Below are positions 18,469 to 27,500 of a DNA stretch of 64,000 nucleotides, in pieces. A program made the position numbers and the translations under genes. The DNA lies in NCBI GenBank assembly GCA_016714465.1, contig JADKDT010000003.1, positions 1-64,000 on the forward strand, read 5' to 3'. The notes below the pieces were generated by a model. That model was given only the letters and a program-made list of their open reading frames with translations. It made no database searches and was not told the origin of the DNA. How positions within the stretch are numbered: position 1 is the stretch's first letter; each line of letters opens with the position of its first letter. Source of the stretch: Candidatus Brachythrix odensensis (GTDB lineage Bacteria; Chloroflexota; Anaerolineae; J036; Brachytrichaceae).

Positions 18469-19191
18469 ATGCGTGTCAATCCCATCTTCGTCCCGCTTCT
18501 CTTTGTGTTCGTGCTCCTTGGAACCGTGTTTGGCTCGCAGCTGCTTGGCCTGTGGTCGGTGACCGGCCGCAGCGCGGTCAACACCGCAAACATGACAGCC
18601 GCCGATCTCAAGGGCTGGATGACGTTGACCGACGTCATGACCGGGATCAAGATCTCGAAGCCCGAGCTGTATGACCTGATGAAGATCCCCGCCGACGTGC
18701 CCGAGACCGCGGCCCTGAAGGACCTCGAGAAGATCGTCCCGGGGTTTGAGACATCAACGTTGCGCGATGCATTGACCGCCCGCGGCGCAGTAGCGCCTGC
18801 GCCGGTGCAGGCGGCCCCGACCGCCGTCGCGCCAACCCCCGTGGCGCCAGCGCCGGTGGCGCCAGCGCCGGTGGCGCCAGCCATCCAGCCGACCGTGCGC
18901 ATCACCGGCACCGGCGCGCTCAGCGCCACGCACGCCAGCGACGACGGCCTGCGTCCGACGCCTACGGCGCTGCCGCCCGGCGTGACCCTGACCGTCGATC
19001 AGATCAAGGGCAGCATGACCCTGCGCCAGGTCAGCGAGCAGACCGGGGTGCCGCTGGGTGCGATACTCGAGGCGTTGGGGCTGCCCGCCGATGTTGGGGT
19101 CGACACCGCGCTCAAGGACCTGATCAGCGCGGGCAAGCTGACCGAAGTGACGCAAGTGCGCGACGCGGTGACACGCCTGCAGGGAAAGTGA
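18469..19191 (+). CDS. Membrane-anchored protein with duplicated ~55-residue domain
   Basis: A 240-residue protein with an N-terminal membrane anchor (FVPLLFVFVLLGTVFGSQLLGL). Two copies of one small helical domain follow: residues 50-106 (MTLTDVMTGIKISKPELYDL...IPADVPETAALKDL) and 184-236 (MTLRQVSEQTGVPLGAILEA...LPADVGVDTALKDL). An Ala/Pro linker rich in APVAP repeats joins them. I know this domain from proteins encoded beside 4Fe-4S membrane ferredoxins in other bacteria, which fits the adjacent gene; its biochemical role is not established. A ribosome site AAAGGAG precedes the ATG, and the response regulator follows after one base, so the genes form an operon. Confidence 0.75.
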   Translation: MRVNPIFVPLLFVFVLLGTVFGSQLLGLWSVTGRSAVNTANMTAADLKGWMTLTDVMTGIKISKPELYDLMKIPADVPETAALKDLEKIVPGFETSTLRDALTARGAVAPAPVQAAPTAVAPTPVAPAPVAPAPVAPAIQPTVRITGTGALSATHASDDGLRPTPTALPPGVTLTVDQIKGSMTLRQVSEQTGVPLGAILEALGLPADVGVDTALKDLISAGKLTEVTQVRDAVTRLQGK

Positions 19192-19192
19192 C

Positions 19193-19888
19193 ATGGCACA
19201 ACGGATTCTGGTCGTCGACGATGATGCGCAGATTGCGCGGCTCGTTCGGACCTATCTCGAGAAGTCGGGCTTCACAGTCCTGACCGCCGCCAACGGCGAG
19301 GATGCGCTGCACCTTATCCGCTCGGAGAAGCCCGACCTGGTCGTCCTCGACCTGATGCTCCCCGACCGGGATGGCTGGGAGATCACCCGGATCGTGCGGC
19401 GGGATGAGGCGCTCAAGGACCTGCCGATCATCATGTTGACCGCCCGGGTCGAGGATACCGACCGCATCGTCGGACTGGAGTTGGGGGCCGACGACTACAT
19501 CCCCAAACCCTTCAACCCGCGCGAGGTGGTGGCCCGGGTGCGGGCGGTATTGCGCCGGGTGGGATCGATATCCTCGCCGTCGAAGGTGCTGCGCTCGGGC
19601 GAGTTGGCCCTCGACCTGGATGGGCACACCCTGATGCTGAACGAACGGTCGGTCGAGGTGACCCCGACCGAATTCGAGCTGCTCAAGGCCTTCATGGAGC
19701 AACCCGCCCATGCCTATTCGCGGGCCGAACTGATCGAGCGCGCGCTGGGCTATGACTACGCAGGTGGAGAGCGCACGCTGGACAGCCACATCAAGAATCT
19801 GCGCAAGAAGATCGAATGCGACCCGACCCATCCGGTTTACATCCTGACCGTGTATGGGGTGGGCTACCGCTGGGGGCTGCGCGAGTGA
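19193..19888 (+). CDS. OmpR-family response regulator
   Basis: A 231-residue two-domain regulator. The receiver domain has Asp10/Asp11, the phosphorylated Asp53 (VVLDLMLPD), Thr in MLTARV, and Lys in YIPKPFNP. The C-terminus is a winged helix (TPTEFELLKAFMEQPAHAYS then RAELIE, HIKNLRKKIE, VYGVGYRWG). It is preceded by the duplicated-domain protein and overlaps the sensor kinase start by 4 bases (GTGA). The TCTCCA direct repeats before 16512 and 17508 are the most likely binding sites (inference from the 11-bp period and the neighbourhood). Confidence 0.92.
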   Translation: MAQRILVVDDDAQIARLVRTYLEKSGFTVLTAANGEDALHLIRSEKPDLVVLDLMLPDRDGWEITRIVRRDEALKDLPIIMLTARVEDTDRIVGLELGADDYIPKPFNPREVVARVRAVLRRVGSISSPSKVLRSGELALDLDGHTLMLNERSVEVTPTEFELLKAFMEQPAHAYSRAELIERALGYDYAGGERTLDSHIKNLRKKIECDPTHPVYILTVYGVGYRWGLRE

Positions 19889-21276
19889 ACCGCCTGTGGG
19901 TACGGCTCACCCTGGCCTTTGCCCTGATGGCCGTCCTGGGCGCGGGGATGGTCGCGGTCTTCGCCAACCGCGGCCTCGGGGCCCAGTTTCAGCGCTATCT
20001 CGGCCAGAGCCGGATCGTGGAGTTTGGCCTGCAGGAGACGCTGCCGGAGTACTACGCCCTGCACGGGAGTTGGGCGGGGCTGGATGAATCGCTTGTGGTC
20101 GCCCGCGGGCGCGGGCCGGGTTTTGGCGCGGGGCAGGGCCGCGGGGGTGGCGAGATCATCGTTGCGGATGCCGAGGGCCGGATCGTCTCGCCCGCCAGCC
20201 GGGCCGGCGCGGCGCTGTCGGCGGCCGAGCGCGACATCAGTGTGCCCATCGTTGTCGAGGGCCGGACGGTCGGGCTGGCCGCCGTGCTCATGCCCTCCAC
20301 CCTCCAGTTCAGCGCCGCGGCGGCCCTGTTCCTTTCGGAGATCAACCAGGTCCTGATTCAGGCGACCGCCCTCGCGGTCCTGGCAGGAGGGCTGGCCGGA
20401 CTGGTCATCGCGCGGGGGATCAGCCGGCCGCTGGGCGAGCTGGCCACCGCCGCGCGGCGGGTGGCGGTCGGGCACTTAAGCGAGCGGGTCAAGGAGCAGG
20501 GCAGCGAGGAGGTGGCCAACGTGGCCGCCGCCTTCAACGAGATGACGGTGAACCTGCAGCAGGCCGACGCCCAGCGCCGGGCGGCCGAAACCCTGCGGCG
20601 CAACATGGTTGCCGATATCGCCCACGAACTACGCACCCCGCTCACGGTCATCCAGGGCAACCTGCAGGCCATCCTCGACGGGGTGTATCCGCTTGATCTG
20701 AATGAGATCGAAACGGTGCATGCCGAGACCGCCATGCTCAGCCGGCTGGTCACCGATCTGCGCGAGTTGTCGCTGGCCGAGGCCGGCCAGCTCGCGCTCA
20801 ACACCACAACCCGGCCGCTTGGGCCGCTGGTCGAGGGCGCCGCGCAGCGGCACGCCGAGATGGCCGCTGCAAAGGCGATCGCCCTCGATGCCGAAATCGC
20901 CGAGGGGCTGCCGCTGGTCCCGCTTGATCCCGATCGCACAACGCAAGTAATCAATAATCTTCTGTCGAATGCCCTGCGCTACACGCCGTTGGGCGGGCGG
21001 GTTTCGGTCGCGGTAACCGGCAACCCGGACGGCGTCCGTGTCACCGTGCGCGACAGCGGGCCCGGGATCGCGGCGGAGGACCTGCCGCGGGTATTTGACC
21101 GCTTCTGGCGCGGCGAGAAGTCGCGGGCGCGCGAGAAGGGCGGGAGCGGGCTGGGCCTGGCCATTGCCCGGCAGTGGGTCGAGGCGATGGGCGGGCGGAT
21201 TGGTGTCGAGAGCCGACCCGGCGAGGGCAGCGCGTTCTGGTTCAGCCTGCCGGTTGCAAGTGACGCAAAGGGATAG
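19885..21276 (+). CDS. Sensor histidine kinase (HAMP, HisKA, HATPase)
   Basis: A 463-residue membrane kinase. TM1 is at residues 7-26 and TM2 near 155-178, with an extracytoplasmic sensor of about 125 residues between them, then HAMP (SRPLGELATAARRVAVGHLS), the phospho-acceptor His247 (ADIAHELRTPLTV), and the ATP-binding N, G1 and G2 boxes (NLLSNALRYTP, RDSGPGIAAEDLP, GGSGLGLAIA). GTG 19885 overlapping the regulator's stop is the natural start; no ATG in frame lies nearby. The last residues (VASDAKG) are encoded in the left arm of a palindrome shared with the convergent cofC gene. Confidence 0.9.
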   Translation: MNRLWVRLTLAFALMAVLGAGMVAVFANRGLGAQFQRYLGQSRIVEFGLQETLPEYYALHGSWAGLDESLVVARGRGPGFGAGQGRGGGEIIVADAEGRIVSPASRAGAALSAAERDISVPIVVEGRTVGLAAVLMPSTLQFSAAAALFLSEINQVLIQATALAVLAGGLAGLVIARGISRPLGELATAARRVAVGHLSERVKEQGSEEVANVAAAFNEMTVNLQQADAQRRAAETLRRNMVADIAHELRTPLTVIQGNLQAILDGVYPLDLNEIETVHAETAMLSRLVTDLRELSLAEAGQLALNTTTRPLGPLVEGAAQRHAEMAAAKAIALDAEIAEGLPLVPLDPDRTTQVINNLLSNALRYTPLGGRVSVAVTGNPDGVRVTVRDSGPGIAAEDLPRVFDRFWRGEKSRAREKGGSGLGLAIARQWVEAMGGRIGVESRPGEGSAFWFSLPVASDAKG

Positions 21277-21903
21277 CCTCGGCGGAGTCGGGGCTATCCC
21301 TTTGCGTCACTTGCGCGCCTGCGCCAGCATATAACGCAAAATCTTCAGCGTCGTCGACGTCCAGGCCGATGCTCTTTGAGCGGTACCAGGCTGGCTCGAT
21401 CCCCGCCGCGCGGGCGAGGGCGGCATGCCGCGGGGCGCTGCCGGGCCCAAACGCCACGTCGATCGCGTCGGGCGGGGCCAGAAGCAGAGCATTGGTGCCG
21501 CGCTCGTGGCGGTCGGGGGCGATGACGACAGCGGGCGGGCGCCCGGCCAGGGCAATGATGGCGGCCACATCGTTGCCGGCGAGCAACCCGATGTCGCCGG
21601 GCACGATCAGCAGCGCCCCGGCCCCATTCAGGCCTCGCGGGCCTCGCGCAGGGCGCCGTTCAGCCCGGCCTGCCGCTCGCGCAAAACGTCCACCCCCCAT
21701 GTATCCGCCCAGCCCGCCACGACAGGGTCGCGGGTGATGATGATGATGCGCGCAACCGCTTCGGAAGTCTGCAAGGCGCGCACCGCGCGCTCGAGCGTGT
21801 CGCGCATCAGCGCGGCCCGGGCATCCAGGCTCAGCGTCCCGGCCAGCCGCGTTTTGGCGCGGGCCAGGTGCTTGACCGGAATGACCGCGACCAGCGGGCC
21901 CAC
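21242..21903 (-). pseudogene. cofC: 2-phospho-L-lactate guanylyltransferase CofC, one frameshift
   Basis: CofC activates the phospholactate/phosphoenolpyruvate moiety with GTP in coenzyme F420 synthesis. The N-terminal part from GTG 21903 reads VGPLVAVIPVKHLARAKTRL and ends at TGA 21628 after ALREAREA. The rest of the protein (NGAGALLIVPGDIGLLAG, then ERGTNALLLAPP, SIGLDVDDAEDFAL) continues in another frame. Adding one C near 21635 restores a normal protein of about 220 residues. It starts 7 bases after cofD, so the two form an operon. A broken cofC beside an intact cofD would block F420 synthesis, so a sequence error or very recent mutation is likely. The 3' end overlaps the kinase gene by 35 bases. 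Confidence 0.75.
21256..21314. repeat. Palindrome spanning the kinase/cofC convergent overlap
   Basis: 28-bp arms (21256-21283, 21287-21314; two or three G.U pairs) around a GGA loop. The left arm encodes the kinase C-terminus and contains its TAG stop; the right arm is coding for cofC. It may act as a bidirectional terminator, though neither side has a clear U-tract. Confidence 0.85.
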
Positions 21904-21910
21904 GAATCGA

Positions 21911-22876
21911 TCACGCGGTCCGGCAGCCGCCGAGCTTTTCCGGGCGCAGCTCGTCGGCAAAATTGACGATCTCGCAGCCCAAGCGGGCCCGGTCGTCCAT
22001 GTCCTTCATGATCGTGTTGGTGACCAACACACCCAGGCCCATGGCCTGAATCTCGGCCTCGTATTTGGCGTCCTGGACATCCAGGACAAAGCCGTTGATA
22101 AACTCGGCGTAGTGCCGGGCGACGGTCGCCGCGGACGGCTCCTGCCCGAGCTCGCGCATCATCTTTGCGGCCGGACCCTTGATCGCCTCACCGCCGACGA
22201 TGGGTGATACCGCGATGATGGGGGCCGAGGCGTTCATCATCGCGTCGCGCACGCCGCGGGTGAGCAGGATCGGATCGACGCTGAGATATGGGTTCGACGG
22301 GCAAAGCACAATGAGGTCGGCGATTTCCAGCGCGCGCAGGACGGGCAGGGTGGCCTCAGCCCGTTCCACACCCTCGAAGCGCACCCCGGTCACCTTGGGC
22401 TGCCAGCGCAAACGAACAAAGTACTCCTGGAAGGCGAGCGTTCCCGAATCGGTGTCGACGACGGTCCGGACGCGGTCATCGCTCATCGGCAGCACCCGCG
22501 GCCCGACTCCGAGCGCCTTTGAAAGCGCCTCGGTGATCTGGGTGAGGGTATCCCCGGCGCGCAAGGCCTGGGTGCGCAGCATGTGGGTGGCGAGGTCGCG
22601 GTCGCCGAGGCGAAACCACGGGTTGGCGCCATAGCCCTCGAGCATGCCGTAATTGGTCCATGTGTCGCCGGCGATCCCCCAGCCTGACTCGTTGTTGGCG
22701 ATGCCGGCGAGGGTATACATGACCGTATCCAGATCAGGCGAGAGCTTCAAGCCATACAGCTCAAAATCGTCGCCGGTGTTGACGATGACGGTCAGGTGTT
22801 CGGGTCCGACGCTGCGGGCCAGGCCATCGGCCATCTTGGCGCCGCCAACACCGCCCGCGAGCGCGACGAAGTTCAT
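21911..22876 (-). CDS. cofD: 2-phospho-L-lactate transferase CofD
   Basis: CofD joins the GDP-activated lactyl unit to the deazaflavin Fo, making F420-0. The 321-residue protein has the family hallmarks: ALAGGVGGAKMADGLA at the N-terminus, IVNTGDDFELYGLKLSPDLD then TVMYTLAG, WFRLGDRDLATHM, and IVLCPSNPYLSVDPILL, VSPIVGGEAIKGPA in the second half. Full length with no anomalies. It is followed at once by cofC on the same strand, so F420 production is expected. Upstream, a hairpin separates it from the divergent alkyltransferase-like gene. Confidence 0.93.
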   Translation of the reverse strand: MNFVALAGGVGGAKMADGLARSVGPEHLTVIVNTGDDFELYGLKLSPDLDTVMYTLAGIANNESGWGIAGDTWTNYGMLEGYGANPWFRLGDRDLATHMLRTQALRAGDTLTQITEALSKALGVGPRVLPMSDDRVRTVVDTDSGTLAFQEYFVRLRWQPKVTGVRFEGVERAEATLPVLRALEIADLIVLCPSNPYLSVDPILLTRGVRDAMMNASAPIIAVSPIVGGEAIKGPAAKMMRELGQEPSAATVARHYAEFINGFVLDVQDAKYEAEIQAMGLGVLVTNTIMKDMDDRARLGCEIVNFADELRPEKLGGCRTA

Positions 22877-22948
22877 GTTGAGATTGTGTCGCCGCAGGCG
22901 ATAAATGTCAAACGACTGATCTGGACCAGAAGCCGTCCTCAGATGTCT

Positions 22949-22995
22949 GGCGCGACCATGCTCCCCGCGCTTCGCGCGGGGAGCATGGTCGCGCC
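22949..22995. repeat. Perfect hairpin between divergent cofD and ATL gene
   Basis: 22-bp perfect arms (GGCGCGACCATGCTCCCC...) flank a TTC loop. It lies between two gene starts, so it cannot be a terminator for either neighbour. Confidence 0.85.
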
Positions 22996-23028
22996 GCTCA
23001 TTTTTGGGAAAGCCTCTACACTTTTGGG

Positions 23029-23436
23029 ATGAAAAAGCGTGTTTCTGTTCCTGCGTCCGGTGACGCCGGCGCGCGCTATTCGGAAGTTTACGAAGTGGTC
23101 AGGCTGATCCCCGAGGGCCAGGTCATGAGCTACAGCGGGGTGGCTCGCCAGATGGGAAGGCCCGGCCTGCAACGAATGGTGGGTTATGCGTTGCGATCGT
23201 TGGCCGGATCAGACCACGATGTGCCGTGGTGGCGGGTCGTCAACGCCCAGGGCCGAATCTCGAATGCCTATGGCCCCGAGACCCAGCGCGAGCGTCTTCA
23301 GGCCGAGGGTATAACGGTTTCAGACTATCTTTTGCTCGACCTGCCGAAATACGACGCCGAGGAGTTGGTGTCCGCCCGGCTGCAGGCCCGGCGCGCGCGC
23401 GAGTCGATCGCCCCGCATGCGCGAAGACGGGGGTAG
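23029..23436 (+). CDS. Alkyltransferase-like protein (ATL), Cys replaced by Trp
   Basis: A 135-residue protein matching the DNA-binding domain of O6-alkylguanine-DNA alkyltransferase: YSEVYEVVRLIPEGQVMSYS with GVARQMGRP, the helix-turn-helix and Arg finger (LQRMVGYALRSL), then PWWRVVNAQGRIS. In MGMT/Ogt the last motif is PCHRV with the alkyl-accepting cysteine; here Trp67 sits at that place. ATL proteins with PWxR bind O6-alkylguanine, flip and mark it, and hand it to nucleotide excision repair instead of removing the alkyl group. The gene is single, preceded by a hairpin and converging on vapC. Confidence 0.85.
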   Translation: MKKRVSVPASGDAGARYSEVYEVVRLIPEGQVMSYSGVARQMGRPGLQRMVGYALRSLAGSDHDVPWWRVVNAQGRISNAYGPETQRERLQAEGITVSDYLLLDLPKYDAEELVSARLQARRARESIAPHARRRG

Positions 23437-23441
23437 GGGCT

Positions 23442-23882
23442 TCATCCCAGCGGATTCCACACTCGTTCAAAGCCCAGGCCGGCGAAGTCCTTGGTATTCA
23501 CAGTGGCGAATTCGCTGATACCGTGCTGGAGCAACACCAGCGCCACCCGCGCGTCGTAGAGCCGGCGATAGGCGAAATCGCGCTTTGCGGCAATTGCCCA
23601 AAGTCGATCGTGCAGGGCCCGGCTGTCTGGGGGAAAGCCAAGCACGCGCCAGCGCGGGTGGCGCCTAAACTGTTGGATGACATCGGCGGCGCCGCGCGCA
23701 TCCAACGGTTGGGCGACAACTATCGGATTTCGCAGCAGTCGATACAGCTCGGCCAACATCAGTTCGGAGAGGGCGACGTTCTCGTTTGTTTGAAGCGATT
23801 CGAGGAACTTCAGCGCTCGGACATGCTGCGGCGCATCGGCATTGAGCGCGTAGAACAGGATGTTGGTGTCAATGCTAAGCAT
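23442..23882 (-). CDS. vapC: PIN-domain toxin VapC (intact)
   Basis: A 146-residue PIN domain RNase. Acidic metal ligands are seen in MLSIDTNILFYAL (Asp5), ELMLAELYRLL (Glu), DFAYRRLYDARVAL (Asp) and the C-terminal FATVNTKDF. ATG 23882 (MLSIDTN) lies one base after the vapB stop, the usual toxin position; a longer upstream reading frame lies inside vapB and is unlikely to be used. The toxin is expected to cut tRNA or other RNA when VapB is lost. Unlike the pair at 8451-9130 it has no frameshift. Confidence 0.85.
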   Translation of the reverse strand: MLSIDTNILFYALNADAPQHVRALKFLESLQTNENVALSELMLAELYRLLRNPIVVAQPLDARGAADVIQQFRRHPRWRVLGFPPDSRALHDRLWAIAAKRDFAYRRLYDARVALVLLQHGISEFATVNTKDFAGLGFERVWNPLG

Positions 23883-23883
23883 G

Positions 23884-24150
23884 TCATCGACCCTTCCGCA
23901 ATAGCGCTTCCTCGGCCTCGGAGGTCTGGGCAATATCCTTGATCTCGGCATCGCTTAAACCCCGCCAGCCGAGATGGCGTGGCGCAGGCAGATGCCATAC
24001 CGGATGGATTTCCTCGGGCGGTGGATATTGACTAAGGATGAGCTCGAGCCCCCGCCGGACCAATTCGGTCATGGAGATCTCGCGCGCCTCGGCCAGCCGC
24101 TTGGCGTGCTGATAGACATCGTCGGGGAGTTGTATCTGGGTGCGAACCAT
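23884..24150 (-). CDS. vapB: Ribbon-helix-helix antitoxin VapB
   Basis: An 88-residue antitoxin. MVRTQIQLPDDVYQHAKRLA with EAREISMTELVRRGLELIL is a ribbon-helix-helix DNA-binding domain for autoregulation. The C-terminal half (PPPEEIHPVWHLPAPRHLGW...) would thread through the VapC active site. It is followed directly by vapC. A palindrome upstream (24193-24242) separates it from the gltB leader. Confidence 0.85.
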   Translation of the reverse strand: MVRTQIQLPDDVYQHAKRLAEAREISMTELVRRGLELILSQYPPPEEIHPVWHLPAPRHLGWRGLSDAEIKDIAQTSEAEEALLRKGR

Positions 24151-24192
24151 GATGTCGATTTTACATCAGAGCGAATCTGTAATCAGTTTCTA

Positions 24193-24242
24193 GGAAGCGA
24201 TACCCCCGCCCCGGTGTACGCCGGGGCGGGGGTATCGCTTCC
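24193..24242. repeat. Perfect hairpin with GGCGTACGCC-type core
   Basis: 22-bp arms (GGAAGCGATACCCCCGCCCC...) with a TGTACG centre, between vapB (minus) and the gltB leader (plus). It is the same subfamily as the hairpins at 46605-46668 and 55805-55856, which share AGCGATATCCCC next to the core. Confidence 0.85.
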
Positions 24243-24532
24243 GGAGAAATAGACAATCTCCTGCCGCTTGACATCCCGGCGTTTCTGCGGACAATTCATA
24301 CTCTTTCTCACCGGCCCGGAGTGTTGCGGGCGGGTTGGACGCCATGATGCGGCCATTGAGCGCAGCGGGACAATCGGCGCATGCGCGCCGACTCCGTGCG
24401 CGCCCTGGCGCTGTCGATGGCGATGAGCGAATCCATGAGGACCGCTCAACCCTGAACAATCGAACGCGGGAGCGGGCCGGAGCCTGTTCCCGCGTTTTGT
24501 TTCCGCCCCAACCCGGCGGACAGGAGACAGGG
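24243..24532 (+). promoter_or_regulatory. gltB leader: possible leader peptide plus terminator-like hairpin
   Basis: A TTGACA (24268-24273) could be a -35 element, but no good -10 follows at the right distance. A 10-codon frame (24423-24455, MSESMRTAQP) is followed by a stem-loop: AACGCGGGA (24463-24471) pairs with TCCCGCGTT (24488-24496) and runs into TTGTTT, an intrinsic-terminator shape 31 bases before the gltB ATG. This arrangement could give attenuation; no known riboswitch or T-box pattern was seen. Confidence 0.4.
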
Positions 24533-27500
24533 ATGAATAGCGATGGCAGCCAGCGTCCGATGTCCGAGGCCTTCCCAACGGAGGCCCCGCTCTACGACGC
24601 GCGCTTTGAGCATGACGCTTGCGGGATCGGCTTTCTGGTCGATCTGACCGCCCGCGCCACGCGCAAGACCCTCGACGACGGCCTGCGCTGTCTGGAGCGC
24701 CTCGCCCATCGCGGCGCTTTCGACGCCGATGGCAAATCCGGCGACGGCGCCGGCGTGCTGACCTCCATCCCCCACACCCTGCTCAACCGCGAACTTGAAC
24801 GGGTGGGCCGGCGCGCCCAGCGGCCCGGCGACCTGGCCGTGGGCATGCTCTTTCTGCCCCGCGACCCGGATGCCAACGCCCGCGCCCGCGAGATCATCAC
24901 CGCCGAGCTCGCCAGGCGCGAACTCCCCATCCTGATGTGGCGCACGGTCACCCATGAGCCGAATGTGCTTGGCAAGCGGGCCCTGGAGATGAAGCCCGAT
25001 ATCCAGCAGGTGCTCATCGAGCGCCCGCGCCGCTTCGCCACTGATCTCGAGTTTGACCAGCATCTGTATCTGGTCCGCCGCAGCATCGAGAACGAGGCTG
25101 CCCGGCACGGCCTGCACGGCTTCTACATCGCCTCGCTCTCCTGCCGCACGATCGTCTACAAGGCCCTCGTCTCGTCGATCCACCTGCGCGGCTTCTATCT
25201 TGACCTGAATGACGTTGACTACAAAGTCAATTTGATTCTCTTCCACCAGCGCTATTCGACCAACACGTTTCCGACCTGGGAGCGCGCCCAACCGTTTCGG
25301 TTCATGTGCCACAACGGCGAGATCAACACTGTCGACGGCAACTCGACCTGGATGCGCGCCCGCGAGCCGATGCTCCAGTCGCCGGTCTGGGGGGGCGAAA
25401 TCGACGCGCTTCGCCCGATCGTCGACGAGACCAGCAGCGACAGCGGCAAATTCGACAACACCCTCGAGCTGCTCAACCTGGGCGGGCGCGACCTGCGCCA
25501 CGCCATGAAGATGATGATGCCGCAGGCCTGGGAGAAGGACCCCGACCTGTCGCCGGCGGCCAAGGGCTTCTTCCGCTTTCACTCGGCCCTGATGGAGCCG
25601 TGGGACGGGCCGGCCTGCATGGTCTTTACCGACGGGGCGCTGGTTGGGATGCAGATTGACCGGAACGGCCTGCGGCCCGCCCGCTACATGCTGACCACCG
25701 ACGAGATGGTCTACGCCGGGAGCGAGATCGGGGCCTATGACGTCGACCCCGAGAAGATCGTCGTCACCCGCAAGCTGCGGCCTGGGCGGATGATCTGCGC
25801 CGATCTGGCCAACCGCAAGCTGTGGCAGAACGATGAGATCCTCAAGATGCTGTCCACCCGCAAGCCGTATCGCGAGTGGGCCCAGCGCAACCGGGTGCGC
25901 CTCGAGGAAATCGCCAACCTGCGGACCGAGCAGCCGGCCATCAACAGCGAGACCCTGCTCAGCCGCCAGGCGGCCATGGGCTGGACGAGTGAGGAAATCA
26001 CCATGGTCGTCAAGACCATGTATGAGGATGCTACCGAGCCGGTCGGCTCGATGGGCGACGACACGCCCCAATCGGTCCTGTCGCCCAAGCCGCGCCCGCT
26101 CTTCAGCTTCTTCAAGCAGCGCTTTGCCGAGGTCACCAACCCGCCCATCGACCACCTGCGCGAAGACCAGGTCATGAGCCTGCGCATGCAGCTCGGCGCG
26201 CGGGTGAATCTGCTGGACGAGAGCGAGACCGCCGCCCGCCTGGTGCGGGTCGAAAGCCCGATCCTGTGGAACGAGGATCTCAAGGCCCTCACCCACGTCG
26301 AGGACTCGGCTTTTCAGAGCGCCGTCATCGACGCCACCTTCAGCGCGCATCCCGAAGAGGGCGGCGCGTTGCGCCGGGCCGTCAAGCGCCTGTGCGATGA
26401 GGTTGAGCGGGCCGCCCGCCTGGGGGCCAGCCTGATCATCCTGAGCGACCGCAAGGTCGGCCCGCAACGCGCGGTGATCCCGGCCCTGCTCGCGGTCGGC
26501 GCGGCCCATCACCACCTCATCCGGACCGGGCTGCGCGGCCAGGCCAGCCTGATCTCGGAGACGGGCGAGGCGCGTGAGACCCATCACTTCGCCACCCTGA
26601 TCGGGTTTGGGGCAAGCGCCGTCAACCCGTATCTCGCCCTCGACACCGCCCGCGAAGCCGTCCAGCGCGGCAAGATCCGCGACAAGACCACGACCGAAGA
26701 GCAGGTCGTGCGCAATTACATCAAGGCGGCCGAGAAGGGCCTGCTCAAGATCATGTCGAAGATGGGCATCGCCACCGTCGACAGCTACCATGGCGCGCAG
26801 ATCTTCGAGGCGGTCGGACTTTCGGCGGGCCTGGTCGCCGAATGCTTCACGGGGGCGCCCTCGCGGATCGGCGGGATCGGCTACGACGAGATCGAGAAGG
26901 TCTCGCTGCACTGGCATCACGCCGCCTTTGGCGAGTCGAGCGCGCCGATCAAGCTTGAGCACCCCGGCTACTACAAGGAGCGGGCCGGCGGCGAGTATCA
27001 CGGCTACTCACAGCGGGCGGTGCACGCGCTGCAGAAGGCGGTCCGGATCCCGGGCTTGATCGAGTACGAGGGCGAGCGAGAGATTGTGACCGGGATTGCC
27101 CATGCCCGCGTGCCGGCCTACAAGGTTAACGGCCGCTTTGGCGAGGGCTTCGCGCTCTACAAGGAATTCGCGGCGCCCTTTCACGCGCCCGAGCAGCCGG
27201 GCGAGCCGCGCGACCTGGTCGACTTTAACAGCGACCGGGCATCCATCTCGATAGATGATGTTGAACCGTTGGCCGATATCGTGCGGCGCTTCTCGACCGC
27301 GGCGATGTCGCTCGGCGCGCTGTCGCCTGAGGCCCACGAGAACCTGGCCATTGCCATGACCCGCCTGGGCGGGCTGAGCAACAGCGGCGAGGGCGGCGAG
27401 GAAGACCGCCGCTTTCTGGAAGAGGGCAACAGCGGGATCAAGCAGATCGCGAGCGGGCGCTTTGGCGTGACGCCGGCCTATCTCATGAGCGCGGCCGAGC

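Noticed and set aside
16419..18929. 836-codon open frame on the minus strand
   Set aside because: It lies antisense to three well-supported plus-strand genes; its low-complexity Gly/Ala/Thr stretch is the complement of their APVAP repeat. A shadow of high GC content.
21600..21660. Programmed frameshifting in cofC
   Set aside because: No slippery heptamer with a suitable downstream structure is evident, and cofC families do not use recoding.
24243..24532. T-box or amino-acid riboswitch before gltB
   Set aside because: No T-box bulge sequence or known riboswitch core could be recognised; only a terminator-like stem was seen.
24335..24532. Upstream in-frame extension of gltB from 24335
   Set aside because: It has no family similarity, crosses the terminator-like stem, and a good ribosome site plus the propeptide length fit ATG 24533.
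24446..27001. 851-codon open frame antisense to gltB
   Set aside because: It has no recognisable domain and is fully overlapped by conserved gltB motifs.
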